A stretch of DNA of 64,000 nucleotides. It comes from Paragorgia papillata (Eukaryota > Cnidaria > Anthozoa > Scleralcyonacea > Coralliidae). The notes under the pieces are model-generated. The model saw only the letters and a list, made by a program, of their open reading frames with translations. It was not told the DNA's origin and ran no database searches. The DNA lies in the NCBI GenBank assembly GCA_035771165.1, contig JAWNZC010000238.1:1494001-1558000 (forward strand), read 5' to 3'. The position numbers and the translations under genes were made by a program. Shown here piece by piece: positions 43,361 through 54,829 of the stretch. The first letter of the stretch is position 1, and every line of letters begins with the position of its first letter.

Positions 43361-44610
43361 ATTTGATCATGTGTAATATACAGTAAAGAGCCTTTTTCAG
43401 GGAATGACATTTGTCCTTGTACACCACCAACGCGGGGGTTATCACGTCAAGTGAAAATGATGTATTTGTGTTATTCTAGTTAAATTCTGGCCAATTGTAA
43501 CTATACTAAGTTCTATTTCTTTCTTTGTTTTGTTTTTTTCAGTTCCTTAGTACTTTCCATCATTTGGATTAAATGATACTCAATCTGCTTTACTACTGTC
43601 ATAGTTTTCCTATTGACTTATTTTGAAGACGTCGGTGAATTTACTTTTGAAAGACCAAAATATAAGGAAGAGTGCTTCAGTGCATGTTATATTGCCAAAT
43701 TCGAGAGCTTGATACTGACGTTTTTAAGCAAAAACCATCGTCGGAGTAAACGGTTGATCAGAGTGAACATGCATGGTTTATTCTTGCAAATTGTGTGTAT
43801 TAATTGTATATTTACGATGGCCCGCAATGGTAAAACACAACTCCAAAATTTCGATGTTGACTGCTCATAAATAGATTATTTGCCTACAGTACAAACAAAA
43901 ACTGTTGCTTTTACTTATTACATGTATATCCAACTACAGTAGGGGAAATACATAACATCATATTCTCTTTCAATGATAGAAGAGCAAGTGGGCCTAAGGT
44001 GAAAAAAATTCTAGATCCGCCCCTGCAGCACCCCCCCTGCAGCACCCCCCCTGCAGCACCCCCCCCCCCCCTACCAGATCAAGCTAGATCCATCACTGCA
44101 CCAATCTTGCTTTCATCTTGGAGTAATCTAATAGCGTACCGTCCAGCTGCTATTAATAGCACAAAAAGCGGACAAACAAAGCAAAATTGACTTTCAAATC
44201 ATTGAAAATGAGCCATTATCCATTGTTCGAAGTGCAAGAATTGTGGGTAAAAGCGGACAAACATCAATCCTGACGTCATCACGACGGAGTGCTAGTGAAG
44301 CCCAACCAATAAAAACACTTGCCTAACAGATTTAGCCCCCTAACAGATTTATAGTAATCGAAATATATAGAGAATAATACATGAATGCGCGGGTCAACAC
44401 GAGAAATAAATTTCATATTTCCAAGCATTCATGTATTGTTCTGTTTATTATATAAAAAACAGTCCTTTTCCCCCACAAAAATAGAGCAGTAAACTCTAAT
44501 ACGTTTCACGATAATCGACACATGTGAGATTATCATGAATAATCACATGTGAGATTATCGTTTTTATTAGTGGCGGAAACATCAATAAAACACCGCTCTA
44601 TTTTATATAA
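43361..44610. other. No firm gene
   Basis: An 85-codon frame at 43613-43870 is not recognisable. At 44009-44075 a MITE end (TTCTAGATCCGCCCCTG) is followed by repeated CTGCAGCACCCCCC units. 44517-44575 resembles 20395-20435. Confidence 0.35.
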
Positions 44611-44614
44611 TAAA

Positions 44615-44755
44615 GTAAGGTTAGATATACTGCCGAAACAGAGAACGTAGGAGTCTAACGTTTCGAGCGAAGGCCCTTCCTCTGCAGAGAGAAGGGTCTT
44701 CGCTCGAAACGTTAGACTCCTACGTTCTCTGTTTCGGCAGTATACCCAACCTTAC
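44615..44755. mobile_element. Foldback of the hammerhead-like family
   Basis: Nearly perfect head-to-head arms, the same layout as 34640-34780. Followed by an (AT)n run at 44776-44818. Confidence 0.75.
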
Positions 44756-44775
44756 TATATGTACTATGTACTATA

Positions 44776-44821
<46 letters not shown>

Positions 44822-44925
44822 GGTTGCGTCTTACGCACGCTGTGATTGGTCAGTTACCGTGTTTATATCAGGCTATGTAAACACGGTTGTGATGTCACGG
44901 CACATTTTTTAGCCTTATTTCATAA

Positions 44926-45115
44926 AAGAAATAGAAAATGGATGCCCTGTGTTTATATAACCTGATGCAAACACTCGAGTGAGTTGGGAGAATTCGAAAG
45001 TACTTATGTAAACCCTCGCCTACGGCTCGGGTTCACATAAACTTTCGAATTCTCCCAACTCACTCTCGTGTTTGCATCAGGCTATATAAACACGGGCGGC
45101 CATTTTCTATTTCTT
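44926..45115. mobile_element. Foldback MITE with AAGAAATAGAAAATGG arms
   Basis: Arms of about 75 bp (AAGAAATAGAAAATGG, GTTTATATA, CCTGATGCAAACACTCG, GAGTTGGGAGAATTCGAAAG) pair across a loop near 45020. Non-coding. Confidence 0.75.
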
Positions 45116-45218
45116 AAATATAACCAGACACAGTGCTACAAAGCGGTGCCCTCACCCTGTGGCGTTCAAAACATCGCGTTAAGAATGTCCCGTCAAAAAT
45201 GTCGCTTGCTATTGATTA

Positions 45219-45326
45219 CGAACGAACGAACGAACGAACGAACGAACGAACGAACGAACGAACGAACGAACGAACGAACGAACGAACGAACGAACGAACG
45301 AACGAACGAACGAACGAACGAACGAA
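45219..45326 (+). repeat. (GAAC)n tetranucleotide array
   Basis: About 27 perfect GAAC units. Frames reading NERT repeats are produced by the array. Confidence 0.95.
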
Positions 45327-45534
45327 GTCACAAGCGGTGTGAAAGTTAGCTGCGCCCGCAAGCTAACTTTCAAGGCACCGCAATATTTTAACAGGGAGCC
45401 CATGTCACCAAAGTGTTTTTCAATAGGTACCTATAATAACAATAATACGGGGTAACATAAATGAAATATGAAGTAAATACAAGATAACAAGATATGGTTA
45501 TATATATATATATATATATAGACGTTATATATAA

Positions 45535-45715
45535 TAGACGTTTGGTGGTCGTTCGTCAAGCTCAATTACTCAGAAAAGATTTTAGCGTTTGCATGAGAAT
45601 AAGATGTAGTTAAAGTGATATGATAAGTTGTACGTATACATGTGCATGTGGTACGTTTGCGAACTTGGTGTAATGTAACAAACGTTTGGTGGACGTTCGT
45701 CAAGCTCAATCAGCC
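45535..45715 (-). mobile_element. SINE body fragments, inverted
   Basis: GACGTTCGTCAAGCTCAAT and CTCAGAAAAGATTTT are the reverse of the SINE body at 28985-29030. Two partial copies. Confidence 0.55.
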
Positions 45716-46177
45716 CGGGGGCCGTCTTCTTCGTGATAAATTAATTTATGTTTTCCCCAGTTAGTCTTACCTTTAGGTAAGTGGAATTTGGTGTTGTTTC
45801 TAGTATGGTATCGGTGGAAATTGCTATTTGGTATAGTAGATCAACTTTGAATCAAAAACGTTGTTCAGACATTTAATGTTACTGTAGACCTTCGGGTTAC
45901 GTTTTAGGGAAAAACATAGCGCTCCGTCCATTTATTGCATATATACCAAAACCTAGCTACACATTCGAAAGCTGATATATACTGGGCTACAAGACTGCAT
46001 CAAAACACATTTGGTAATTTAGTTATGAACGCAAACAAAAAATAGCGCTTCTGTTTATAAAGGTTTTCATTCCAATTTGAAATATACTATATACTATAAG
46101 TGAACAACTAGGTAGATAAATATCATAGCAAAAAAAGGGTGTCCGGGTTTGTAAAAATTCCAAATACTTTTAGAGTT

Positions 46178-46343
46178 ATAATTGTCAGTTGTTTGCTGTA
46201 CAAGCTGTGTTAGTTGGTAATACTCAGAAAAACTCTGAGCTCTAAGCGGGACTCGAACCCAGCTCAGAGTTTTTCTAGAGCTCAGAGCTCTTCTGATTAT
46301 TACCAACTAACATAGCTTGTACAGCAAACAACTGACAATTATT
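46178..46343. mobile_element. Foldback enclosing a B-box-like sequence
   Basis: Arms ATTGTCAGTTGTTTGCTGTA, AAGCT and ACTCAGAAAAACTCTGAGCT pair around GCGGGACTCGAACCC. The last could be a relic of a tRNA-derived promoter. From here to 47000 no gene is seen. A short G/C-rich MITE scrap is at 46965-46995. Confidence 0.55.
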
Positions 46344-47000
46344 ACTAACATCAAGCTGCAATTTCTGAAACTAACTTTTAGAGTTATCGAATTTTCACTA
46401 TCACAGCTAACACAGGAGGTTGAATGGGCTTGCATAAAAGGCCGTAAAAAGATAACTATTGAAAATTTTACAATTCCCAGACACACTTGTCACCAGAATG
46501 TTAAGTTACTCGAATACAATTTTTAGACGATTCTGATAAAATTTGTGTTCACTTATAGCCTTTTAAATTTCTTACTTTAGTTCAAAATATTTCTTTCAGG
46601 AAAAGCCGTGTGAAAGAAACCTCTTGTCACTTTTTTCATTGCTTAGAAATAAAAAAAACATTTCCGGAATCTGAAAGCCCTCATAAAGTGCTTCACTTTC
46701 AGCGAATAAAAAAATTAAAAACACTATGGTTTGGAGGTCTACAGTAACCCTAAAAATACAGTTACAGCGATGCTCGTGACGTCGATCGTTTATTCAAGAG
46801 TATACAGAATTATATTAATAATATTACAGAATGTTTTGATATATAGTATAAAGGTTACCAATCAGCCTGAAACATTTGAATTCAAAATACTATTATTAAT
46901 TAACGGATGCATGACAGCTACTTTGTATCAAATTACGAACTTAGAGTTCCCGAAGAGGAACTCTTCTAGGGGGGTCCGGGGGCATGCCCCCCCTGGAAAA

Positions 47001-50000
47001 TATATAACACCTTTAGCCGAAAATACCCCATTTTTGGAAAAGATGGAAGGAATGAGTTAAATTGTCTGAAATTTTCAGATTAGTCTACTTTTACCAAGAT
47101 AAAGCGTTAGTTAAAATATCAAGAGAAACCATTAAGTCAAACAATGTGAACCAACACACCGCTCCATATATACGGCTTATACTCTCTCTATATATAACAC
47201 CTTTAGCCGAAAATACCCCTTTTTGGGAAAAGATGGAAGAAATCTGTCAAATGGCCTGAAATTTTGAAATTAATCTACTTTTACTAAGTTAGAACTATGG
47301 TTAAAATATAAAGAGAAACCATGAAGTCAAACAATGTGAACCAACACATCACCCCATATATGCGGTTTTTACTCTCTCTATATATAACACCTTTAGCCGA
47401 AAATACCCCATTTTTGGAAAAGATGGAAGGAATGAGTCAAATTGTCTGAAATTTTCAGATAAGTCTACCTTTACCAAGATAAAACTTTAGTGAAAATATC
47501 AAGAAAAATTATAAAATCAAACAATGTGAACTGAGAGACATTATTCAAGGGAGACTATTTAGTCTCCCCTGCATGGAAAGGGAGACTAATTAGTCTCCCT
47601 TCAGATTTTAGACTTGTCGTTTGCATGGGACAAATTTGGAACACAATTAACAAGTGCCAAGTTAAAAGTATGGTTAAAGTATCATAAAAAATTATAAACT
47701 GATAAAGTCAGACAATGTCAACCAACATATACGCACTCCGTGATATGCCGTTCATGCTCTATATATAACACCTTTAGCCGAAAATACCCCATTTTTGGAA
47801 AAGATGGAAGGAATCAGTCAAATTGTCTGAAATTTTCAGATTAGTCTACTTTTACCAAGATAAAGCGTTAGTTAAAATATCAAGAGAAACCATTAAGTCA
47901 AACAATGTGAACCAACACATCGCTCCATATATACGGCTTATACTCTCTCTATATAACACCTTTAGCCGAAAATACCCCATTTTTGGAAAAGATGGAAGAA
48001 ATCTGTCAAATGGCCTGAAATTTTGAAATTCATTTACTTTTACTAAGTTAGAACTATGGTTAAAATATAAAGAGAAACCACGAAGTCAAACAATGGGAAC
48101 CAACACATCACCCCATATATGCGGTTTTTACTCTCTCTATATATAACACCTTTAGCCGAAAATACCCCATTTTTGGAAAAGATGGAAGGAATGAGTCAAA
48201 TTGTCTGAAATTCTCAGATAAGTCTACCTTTACCAAGATAAAACTTTAATTAAAATATCAAGAAAAATTATAAAATCAAACAATGTGAACTGAGAGACAT
48301 TATTCAAGGGAGACTATTTAGTCTCCCCTGCATGGAAAGGGAGACTAATTAGTCTCCCTTCAGATTTTAGACTTGCCGTTTACATGGTACAAATTTGGAA
48401 CACAATTAACAAGTGCCAAGTTAAAAGTATGGTTAAAGTATCATAAAAAATAATAAACTGATAAAGTCAGACAATGTCAACCAACATATACGCACTCCGT
48501 GATATGCAGTTCATGCTCTATATATAACACCTTTAGCCGAAAATACCCCCATTTTTGGAAAAGATGGAAGGAATGAGTCAAATTGTCTGAAATTTTCAGA
48601 TAAGTCTACCTTTACCAAGATAAAACTTTAGTGAAAATATCAAGAAAAATTATAAAATCAAACAATGTGAACTGAGAGACATTATTCAAGGGAGACTATT
48701 TAGTCTCCCCTGCATGGAAAGGGAGACTAATTAGTCTCCCTTCAGATTTTAGACTTGTCGTTTGCATGGGACAAATTTGGAACACAATTAACAAGTGCCA
48801 AGTTAAAAGTATGGTTAAAGTATCATAAAAAATTATAAACTGATAAAGTCAGACAATGTCAACCAACATATACGCACTCCGTGATATGCCGTTCATGCTC
48901 TATATATAACACCTTTAGCCGAAAATACCCCATTTTTGGAAAAGATGGAAGGAATCAGTCAAATTGTCTGAAATTTTCAGATTAGTCTACTTTTACCAAG
49001 ATAAAGCGTTAGTTAAAATATCAAGAGAAACCATTAAGTCAAACAATGTGAACCAACACATCGCTCCATATATACGGCTTATACTCTCTCTATATAACAC
49101 GTTTAGCCGAAAATACCCCATTTTTGGAAAAGATGGAAGAAATCTGTCAAATGGCCTGAAATTTTGAAATTCATTTACTTTTACTAAGTTAGAACTATGG
49201 TTAAAATATAAAGAGAAACCACGAAGTCAAACAATGGGAACCAACACATCACCCCATATATGCGGTTTTTACTCTCTCTATATATAACACCTTTAGCCGA
49301 AAATACCCCATTTTTGGAAAAGATGGAAGGAATGAGTCAAATTGTCTGAAATTCTCAGATAAGTCTACCTTTACCAAGATAAAACTTTAATTAAAATATC
49401 AAGAAAAATTATAAAATCAAACAATGTGAACTGAGAGACATTATTCAAGGGAGACTATTTAGTCTCCCCTGCATGGAAAGGGAGACTAATTAGTCTCCCT
49501 TCAGATTTTAGACTTGCCGTTTACATGGTACAAATTTGGAACACAATTACCAAGTGCCAAGTTAAAAGTATGGTTAAAGTATCATAAAAAATTAAAAACT
49601 GATAAAGTCAGACAATGTCAACCAACATATACGCACTCCGTGATATGCCGTTCATGCTCTATATATAACACCTTTAGCCGAAAATACCCCATTTTTGGAA
49701 AAGATGGAAGGAATCAGTCAAATTGTCTGAAATTTTCAGATTAGTCTACTTTTACCAAGATAAAGCGTTAGTTAAAATATCAAGAGAAACCATTAAGTCA
49801 AACAATGTGAACCAACACATCGCTCCATATATACGGCTTATACTCTCTCTATATAACACCTTTAGCCGAAAATACCCCATTTTTGGAAAAGATGGAAGAA
49901 ATCTGTCAAATGGCCTGAAATTTTGAAATTCATTTACTTTTACTAAGTTAGAACTATGGTTAAAATATAAAGAGAAACCACGAAGTCAAACAATGTGAAC

Positions 50001-51340
50001 CAACACATCACCCCATATATGCGGTTTTTACTCTCTCTATATATAACACCTTTAGCCGAAAATACCCCATTTTTGGAAAAGATGGAAGGAATGAGTCAAA
50101 TTGTCTGAAATTTTCAGATAAGTCTACCTTTACCAAGATAAAACTTTAGTTAAAATATCAAGAAAAATTATAAAATCAAACAATGTGAACTGAGAGACAT
50201 TGTTCAAGGGAGACTATTTAGTCTCCCCTGCATGGAAAGGGAGACTAATTAGTCTCCCTTCAGATTTTAGACTTGCCGTTTACATGGTACAAATTTGGAA
50301 CACAATTAACAAGTGCCAAGTTAAAAGTATGGTTAAAGTATCATAAAAAATAATAAACTGATAAAGTCAGACAATGTCAACCAACATATACGCACTCCGT
50401 GATATGCAGTTCATGCTCTATATATAACACCTTTAGCCGAAAATACCCCCATTTTTGGAAAAGATGGAAGGAATCAGTCAAATTGTCTGAAATTTTCAGA
50501 TTAGTCTACTTTTACCAAGATAAAACGTTAGTTAAAATATCAAGAGAAACCATTAAGTCAAACAATGTGAACCAACACATCGCTCCAAATATACGGCTTA
50601 TACTCTCTCTATATATAACACCTTTAGCCGAAAATACCCCTTTTTGGGAAAAGATGGAAGAAATCTGTCAAATGGCCTGAAATTTTGAAATTAAGCTACT
50701 TTTACTAAGTTAGAACTATGGTTAAAATATAAAGAGAAACCATGAAGTCAAACAATGTGAACCAACACATCACCCCATTTATGCGGTTTTTACTCTCTCT
50801 ATATATAACACCTTTAGCCGAAAATACCCCATTTTTGGAAAAGATGGAAGGAATGAGTCAAATTGTCTGAAATTTTCAGATTAGCCTACTTTTACCAAGA
50901 TAAAACTTTAGTTAAAATATCAAGAAAAATTGTAAAATCAAACAATGTGAACTGAGAGACATTATTCAAGGGAGACTATATTTAGTCACCCCTGCGTGGA
51001 AAGGGAGACTAATTAGTCTCTCTTCAGATTTTAGACTTCATGTCGTTTACATGGTACAAATTTGAACACAATTACCAAGTGCCAAGTTAAAAGTATGGTT
51101 AAAGTATCATAAAAACTGATTATAAACTGATAAAGTCAGACAATGTCAACCAACTTATGCGCACTCCGTGATATGCAGTTTATACTCTATATATAACGCG
51201 TTTATTAGCCGAAAATACCCCATTTTTTGAAATGATGGAAGAAAACTGTCAAATGGTCTAAAATTTTGAAATGAATTTACTTTTACCAGTTAGAACTATG
51301 GTTAACATATCAAGAGAAACCATGAAGTCGAAGAATGTGA
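47001..51340 (+). repeat. 190-bp satellite with ABCD higher-order repeat
   Basis: About 22 monomers. Monomers A, B and C start TATATAACACCTTTAGCCG and are spaced 188-191 bp. The fourth, D, is marked by twin hairpins GGGAGACTAnTTAGTCTCCC (around 47548, 48307, 48690, 49449, 50208, 50972). The order is ABCD, ABCD, CD, ABCD, ABCD, ABCD, with a period of about 759 bp, then a decayed unit. Equivalent monomers in different units are almost identical, while A, B, C and D differ clearly. The repeated 67-codon frames inside are by-products. Confidence 0.9.
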
Positions 51341-51656
51341 ACCAACACATATATAAAACCTTTAGGCCTAAAAAACACTTTTAGGAAATATTGAATAAAT
51401 TAGTCAAATTTCCCGAAATTTTGAAAAGAGTCCACTTTTACCAAGTTACTGACTTTTACCAAGTTAGAACTTTAGTTAAAATATCAAGAAAAATTATGAA
51501 GTCAGACAATGTTGACCATGCACCACAGTTATATGTAGTTTATACTCGCTATACAAAACATTTAGGTCAATATGTACCTATTCGAAATCGAAGGCGTTTT
51601 CTTGTTGAAAATGATACAACAGTGTTGGCATGACCACATGATCATTATTATCGTCG

Positions 51657-51661
51657 CCATT

Positions 51662-51708
<47 letters not shown>

Positions 51709-51840
51709 TATCGTCATCATCCCATCCTGAATGTTACCGTCATTGTCATCGTCGTCATTATCATCTTACTTATGATAATTTCATCCTAGCTATTCATTAT
51801 CATTATCATTATCATTATCATTATCATTATCATATTATTA

Positions 51841-51898
<58 letters not shown>
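51657..51898 (+). repeat. (ATC)n and (ATT)n microsatellites
   Basis: ATC-rich run at 51657-51720, mixed runs, then (ATTATC)n and (ATT)n at 51800-51898. Confidence 0.9.
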
Positions 51899-53050
51899 GA
51901 TTATGATTGTTGTTGTTGATAGATATATACATTTAATATATTTAGATAATGCGCTATAAAAATCTGTATGCAAGTATATTGTATACACAAAGATTATATT
52001 AGCAAGAAAGACTATATTATATAGACTATATAATATTATATTATATATAGTAATAGTAATTATTATATTATATATAGTAATAGTATATATTGTATACACA
52101 AGATTATATTAGCAAGAAAGACTATATTATATAGACTATATAATATTATATTATATGACTATATAATAATATATTCTTTTAATGAAGGTTACTTAAAAAT
52201 ATATTTGCCACTGATCGTTCTCAGAAAATTGTATTTAGGTGCTTGGTTATTTAACTTTATACGGTTGTCGCTATATATAAATTATAAATTATAAATGGTA
52301 TATATTTTTAGAATTCTCAGTAAAGCATGACACCCAGACAGTCATCCTGAATAAATATTCGGTGCAGGTCTGAGACAGCATGACTGCTTCTTAAAAGACT
52401 TTTAATACGCGTCGAACCCGACCGTTTCAGACCTTCAGAGAATGTTGATTATCATTGCGCGCGTATTCCGTAGTGAAGTAAAGCGCTTGATTTATAAGCT
52501 TGCCTAATATATTATATTTTCAGAGTATGAGAGTTCACGCTCAGACTACATGCACTAGTTATCAAGCTACGCTTAGACTTAGATATCTTGACTTATTATG
52601 CATTTATCCTCTCTTGTTATATTAAACACGCAGTAACTTAAAGAAATCGATTATTGAGTGGCAAGTTGTTTCAATTTGTATCACCCTTACTGAACTCATA
52701 TACTTCAACTCATCAAGTCTTGATCAAGACATCAACTTTTTATATAAATTCCAAAAGCAAATCCAAAGATTTTGTGCTCTTTACCGATCTTATATTATAG
52801 CCGATGCGATTGAGAAGTGTCAATATAATCGAAAGGTCGTATTACACTTGCTATGAAGAACATATAAGGCGATATATGCCATATATGGCATGGGCCCTCT
52901 CGTGTATTTGGGTCCTTCTCATGTGTATCTTCTCAGGTACTGGCACTGCCAAGTATAATAGCAACGAACAGCATTTGGCAACAACAATCCCGTGATGCAA
53001 ATCGGGCGTCAATGTGATCTCGTACCCAGGGTCTTCCCTGTTTTCAAATT
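51899..53050. other. No firm gene
   Basis: AT-rich. 51975-52085 is repeated at 52090-52190 (GATTATATTAGCAAGAAAGAC). 52320-52800 is unlike anything else in the window and has no long open frame. Confidence 0.35.
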
Positions 53051-53091
53051 GAAAACAAACACGAAATTGTTCGCGTGTTATTTCAGTAAAC

Positions 53092-53274
53092 ATGGCGGGA
53101 AATGAGAGAGATTTTTCGCGTACGGCGACATCTGAAATTCAGTCATCTTTGGTACAGGCTAGAGATATTATTGTACAACTACTGGATGGTGTAGGTACTT
53201 CTCCTCAAAATTCAAGAACTGTCACAACCAGCAATCCCACCGTAACCACTAGAGCAACATATCGTGCCAAATGA
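53092..53274 (+). other. 60-codon frame in a strong start context, unrecognised
   Basis: The start is AAACATGGCGGG, close to the animal consensus for translation starts. The frame reads MAGNERDFSRTATSEIQSSL and continues with a Thr/Ser-rich end. Facing it on the minus strand, a second frame has an ATGGCGGAACAAG start at about 53435. Either could be a first exon from a gene or transposon. No downstream exon can be identified. Confidence 0.2.
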
Positions 53275-53483
53275 ACCGGAGAGGGTATCCAACAACCGGG
53301 CAATCGAGGAGCATCGTCGTCTGTTTGGGTTTTCTGGGCAATCTTGCAATACATTCCGTTAGCTCAGTCAATAACATTTGTAAACGAGTTGTAAGAGCAG
53401 TTCGTATTTCATTTTCAAAATCTTGTTCCGCCATCTTGATCTTGTGTATAAAACGTGAGACCACTGCGTACGGGATTGTTGTT

Positions 53484-53737
53484 GCCAAATGAAACGTTTG
53501 TTGCCAAATAACGATATGTTGTTGCCAAATGAAACGTTTGTTGCCAAATAACGATATGTTGTTGCCGAATAACGATATGTTGTTGCCGAATAACGATATG
53601 TTGTTGCCAAATAACGATATGTTGTTGCCAAATAACGATATGTTGTTGCCGAATAACGATATGTTGTTGCCGAATAACGATATGTTGTTGCCGAATAACG
53701 ATATGTTGTTGCCAAATAACGATATGTTTTTGCCGAA
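53484..53737 (+). repeat. 18-bp minisatellite (AACGATATGTTGTTGCC-A/G)
   Basis: About 12 units; 18 is a multiple of three, so both strands have long open repeats (MLLPNND and TYRYSAT). The same sequence family occurs singly at 38440-38520, 39878-39900 and 52965-52985. Confidence 0.9.
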
Positions 53738-53899
53738 TTGTTGTCAGTGTTCTGATAGCCCAATTAATGTTTTATTGGTGCCAAACGATATTTTTGTCAT
53801 TGAATGTTTTGTTATTGCCAACAAACGTCTTGTTGTTGCCATGAAATAGTTAGAACCGATAGCCAAATGTTACACGATTGTTGCCAAATGTGTTATTTC

Positions 53900-54700
53900 A
53901 TTTTGACACACATCACCCGCCATAAAAATGCAACATTAAGGCTTTCTGGTTCGGAATCAAACTCGCGACCCAGAAACATTTTATTCGGCGCGACGATAAT
54001 TCGACGTGTAACTCGAACAGGCATTATCGTCGCATTATCCGTCTGACTCAGACGAATTTAATTGCTGAGACGAATTCGATTTAATTTGTGTGTCGAATTT
54101 AATTCAGTTATGCACCTGTCAATGTCTTCCCCGCGGGGAATGAGGGGAATACACAGGGGAATTTGACATTTTCGGTTTCCCTCCTGTCAAATGGCCCCTC
54201 CAAAATCACATTGTGCTGGACAAAAATTGTCAAATCACCCCACCCGGGGTTCAAAATCTCCACTGACAGCAAGCACACGTTCATTAAATGTGTACTTTGT
54301 CTATGTTTTCTAGTGACTTCAAATCAACTATACCGGACAGGAGAGGGTAGCTCTTTATCTAGCTCAGTTTGCCCTGCACATCGTTTTTCCTTTGCGAAAT
54401 TAAGTACAGTGGCAATTTCTATTTATAGGTGACAGTTATACTTGAATGGCGGTTATATTTTATGAGAACATTGTTTTAATCAAATGCTCACAACATCAGT
54501 AACTTCAGTGCACAATCAACAACATGCATCTTAATCCTGATGCTCAACAAATTAAGGATAACATTTTGTGTATAGCAAGATAATAGAATTCCCGTCCAGT
54601 TTCAAGATACAGTACCCACTTGTTCCTTAGACTTAAAGAGTGTAGCGAATTCGCCAACAAATGTTTTCTGTCCTCAGCGCTTTCTCTGCCACTTATTTTA
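53900..54700. other. No firm gene
   Basis: TGCAACATTAAGGCTTTCTGG at 53928-53948 recurs at 62687-62707, so it belongs to a dispersed repeat. A few GC-rich palindromes occur (CCCCGCGGGG at 54130). An 89-codon frame at 54163-54432 is not recognisable. Confidence 0.35.
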
Positions 54701-54701
54701 A

Positions 54702-54703
54702 CC

Positions 54704-54798
<95 letters not shown>

Positions 54799-54829
54799 TA
54801 ATAATAATAAATAATAATAATAATAATGG
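54702..54829 (+). repeat. (AAT)n microsatellite, 3' tail of LINE A
   Basis: Directly abuts the 3' end of the minus-strand LINE at 54830. Confidence 0.9.

Noticed and set aside
43613..43870. 85-codon plus-strand frame
   Set aside because: No recognisable motif, no homologous copy in the window and AT-rich codon use like the surrounding non-coding DNA.
45068..45403. Frames with NERT or RSFV repeats on both strands
   Set aside because: Produced by the (GAAC)n array.
47823..50680. Identical 67-codon frames repeated in the satellite
   Set aside because: Several copies are identical only because the satellite is homogenised; neighbouring monomers break the frame.
53484..53737. CRISPR-like array
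   Set aside because: Units are contiguous with no spacers, and the DNA is clearly from an intron-containing animal; it is a minisatellite.
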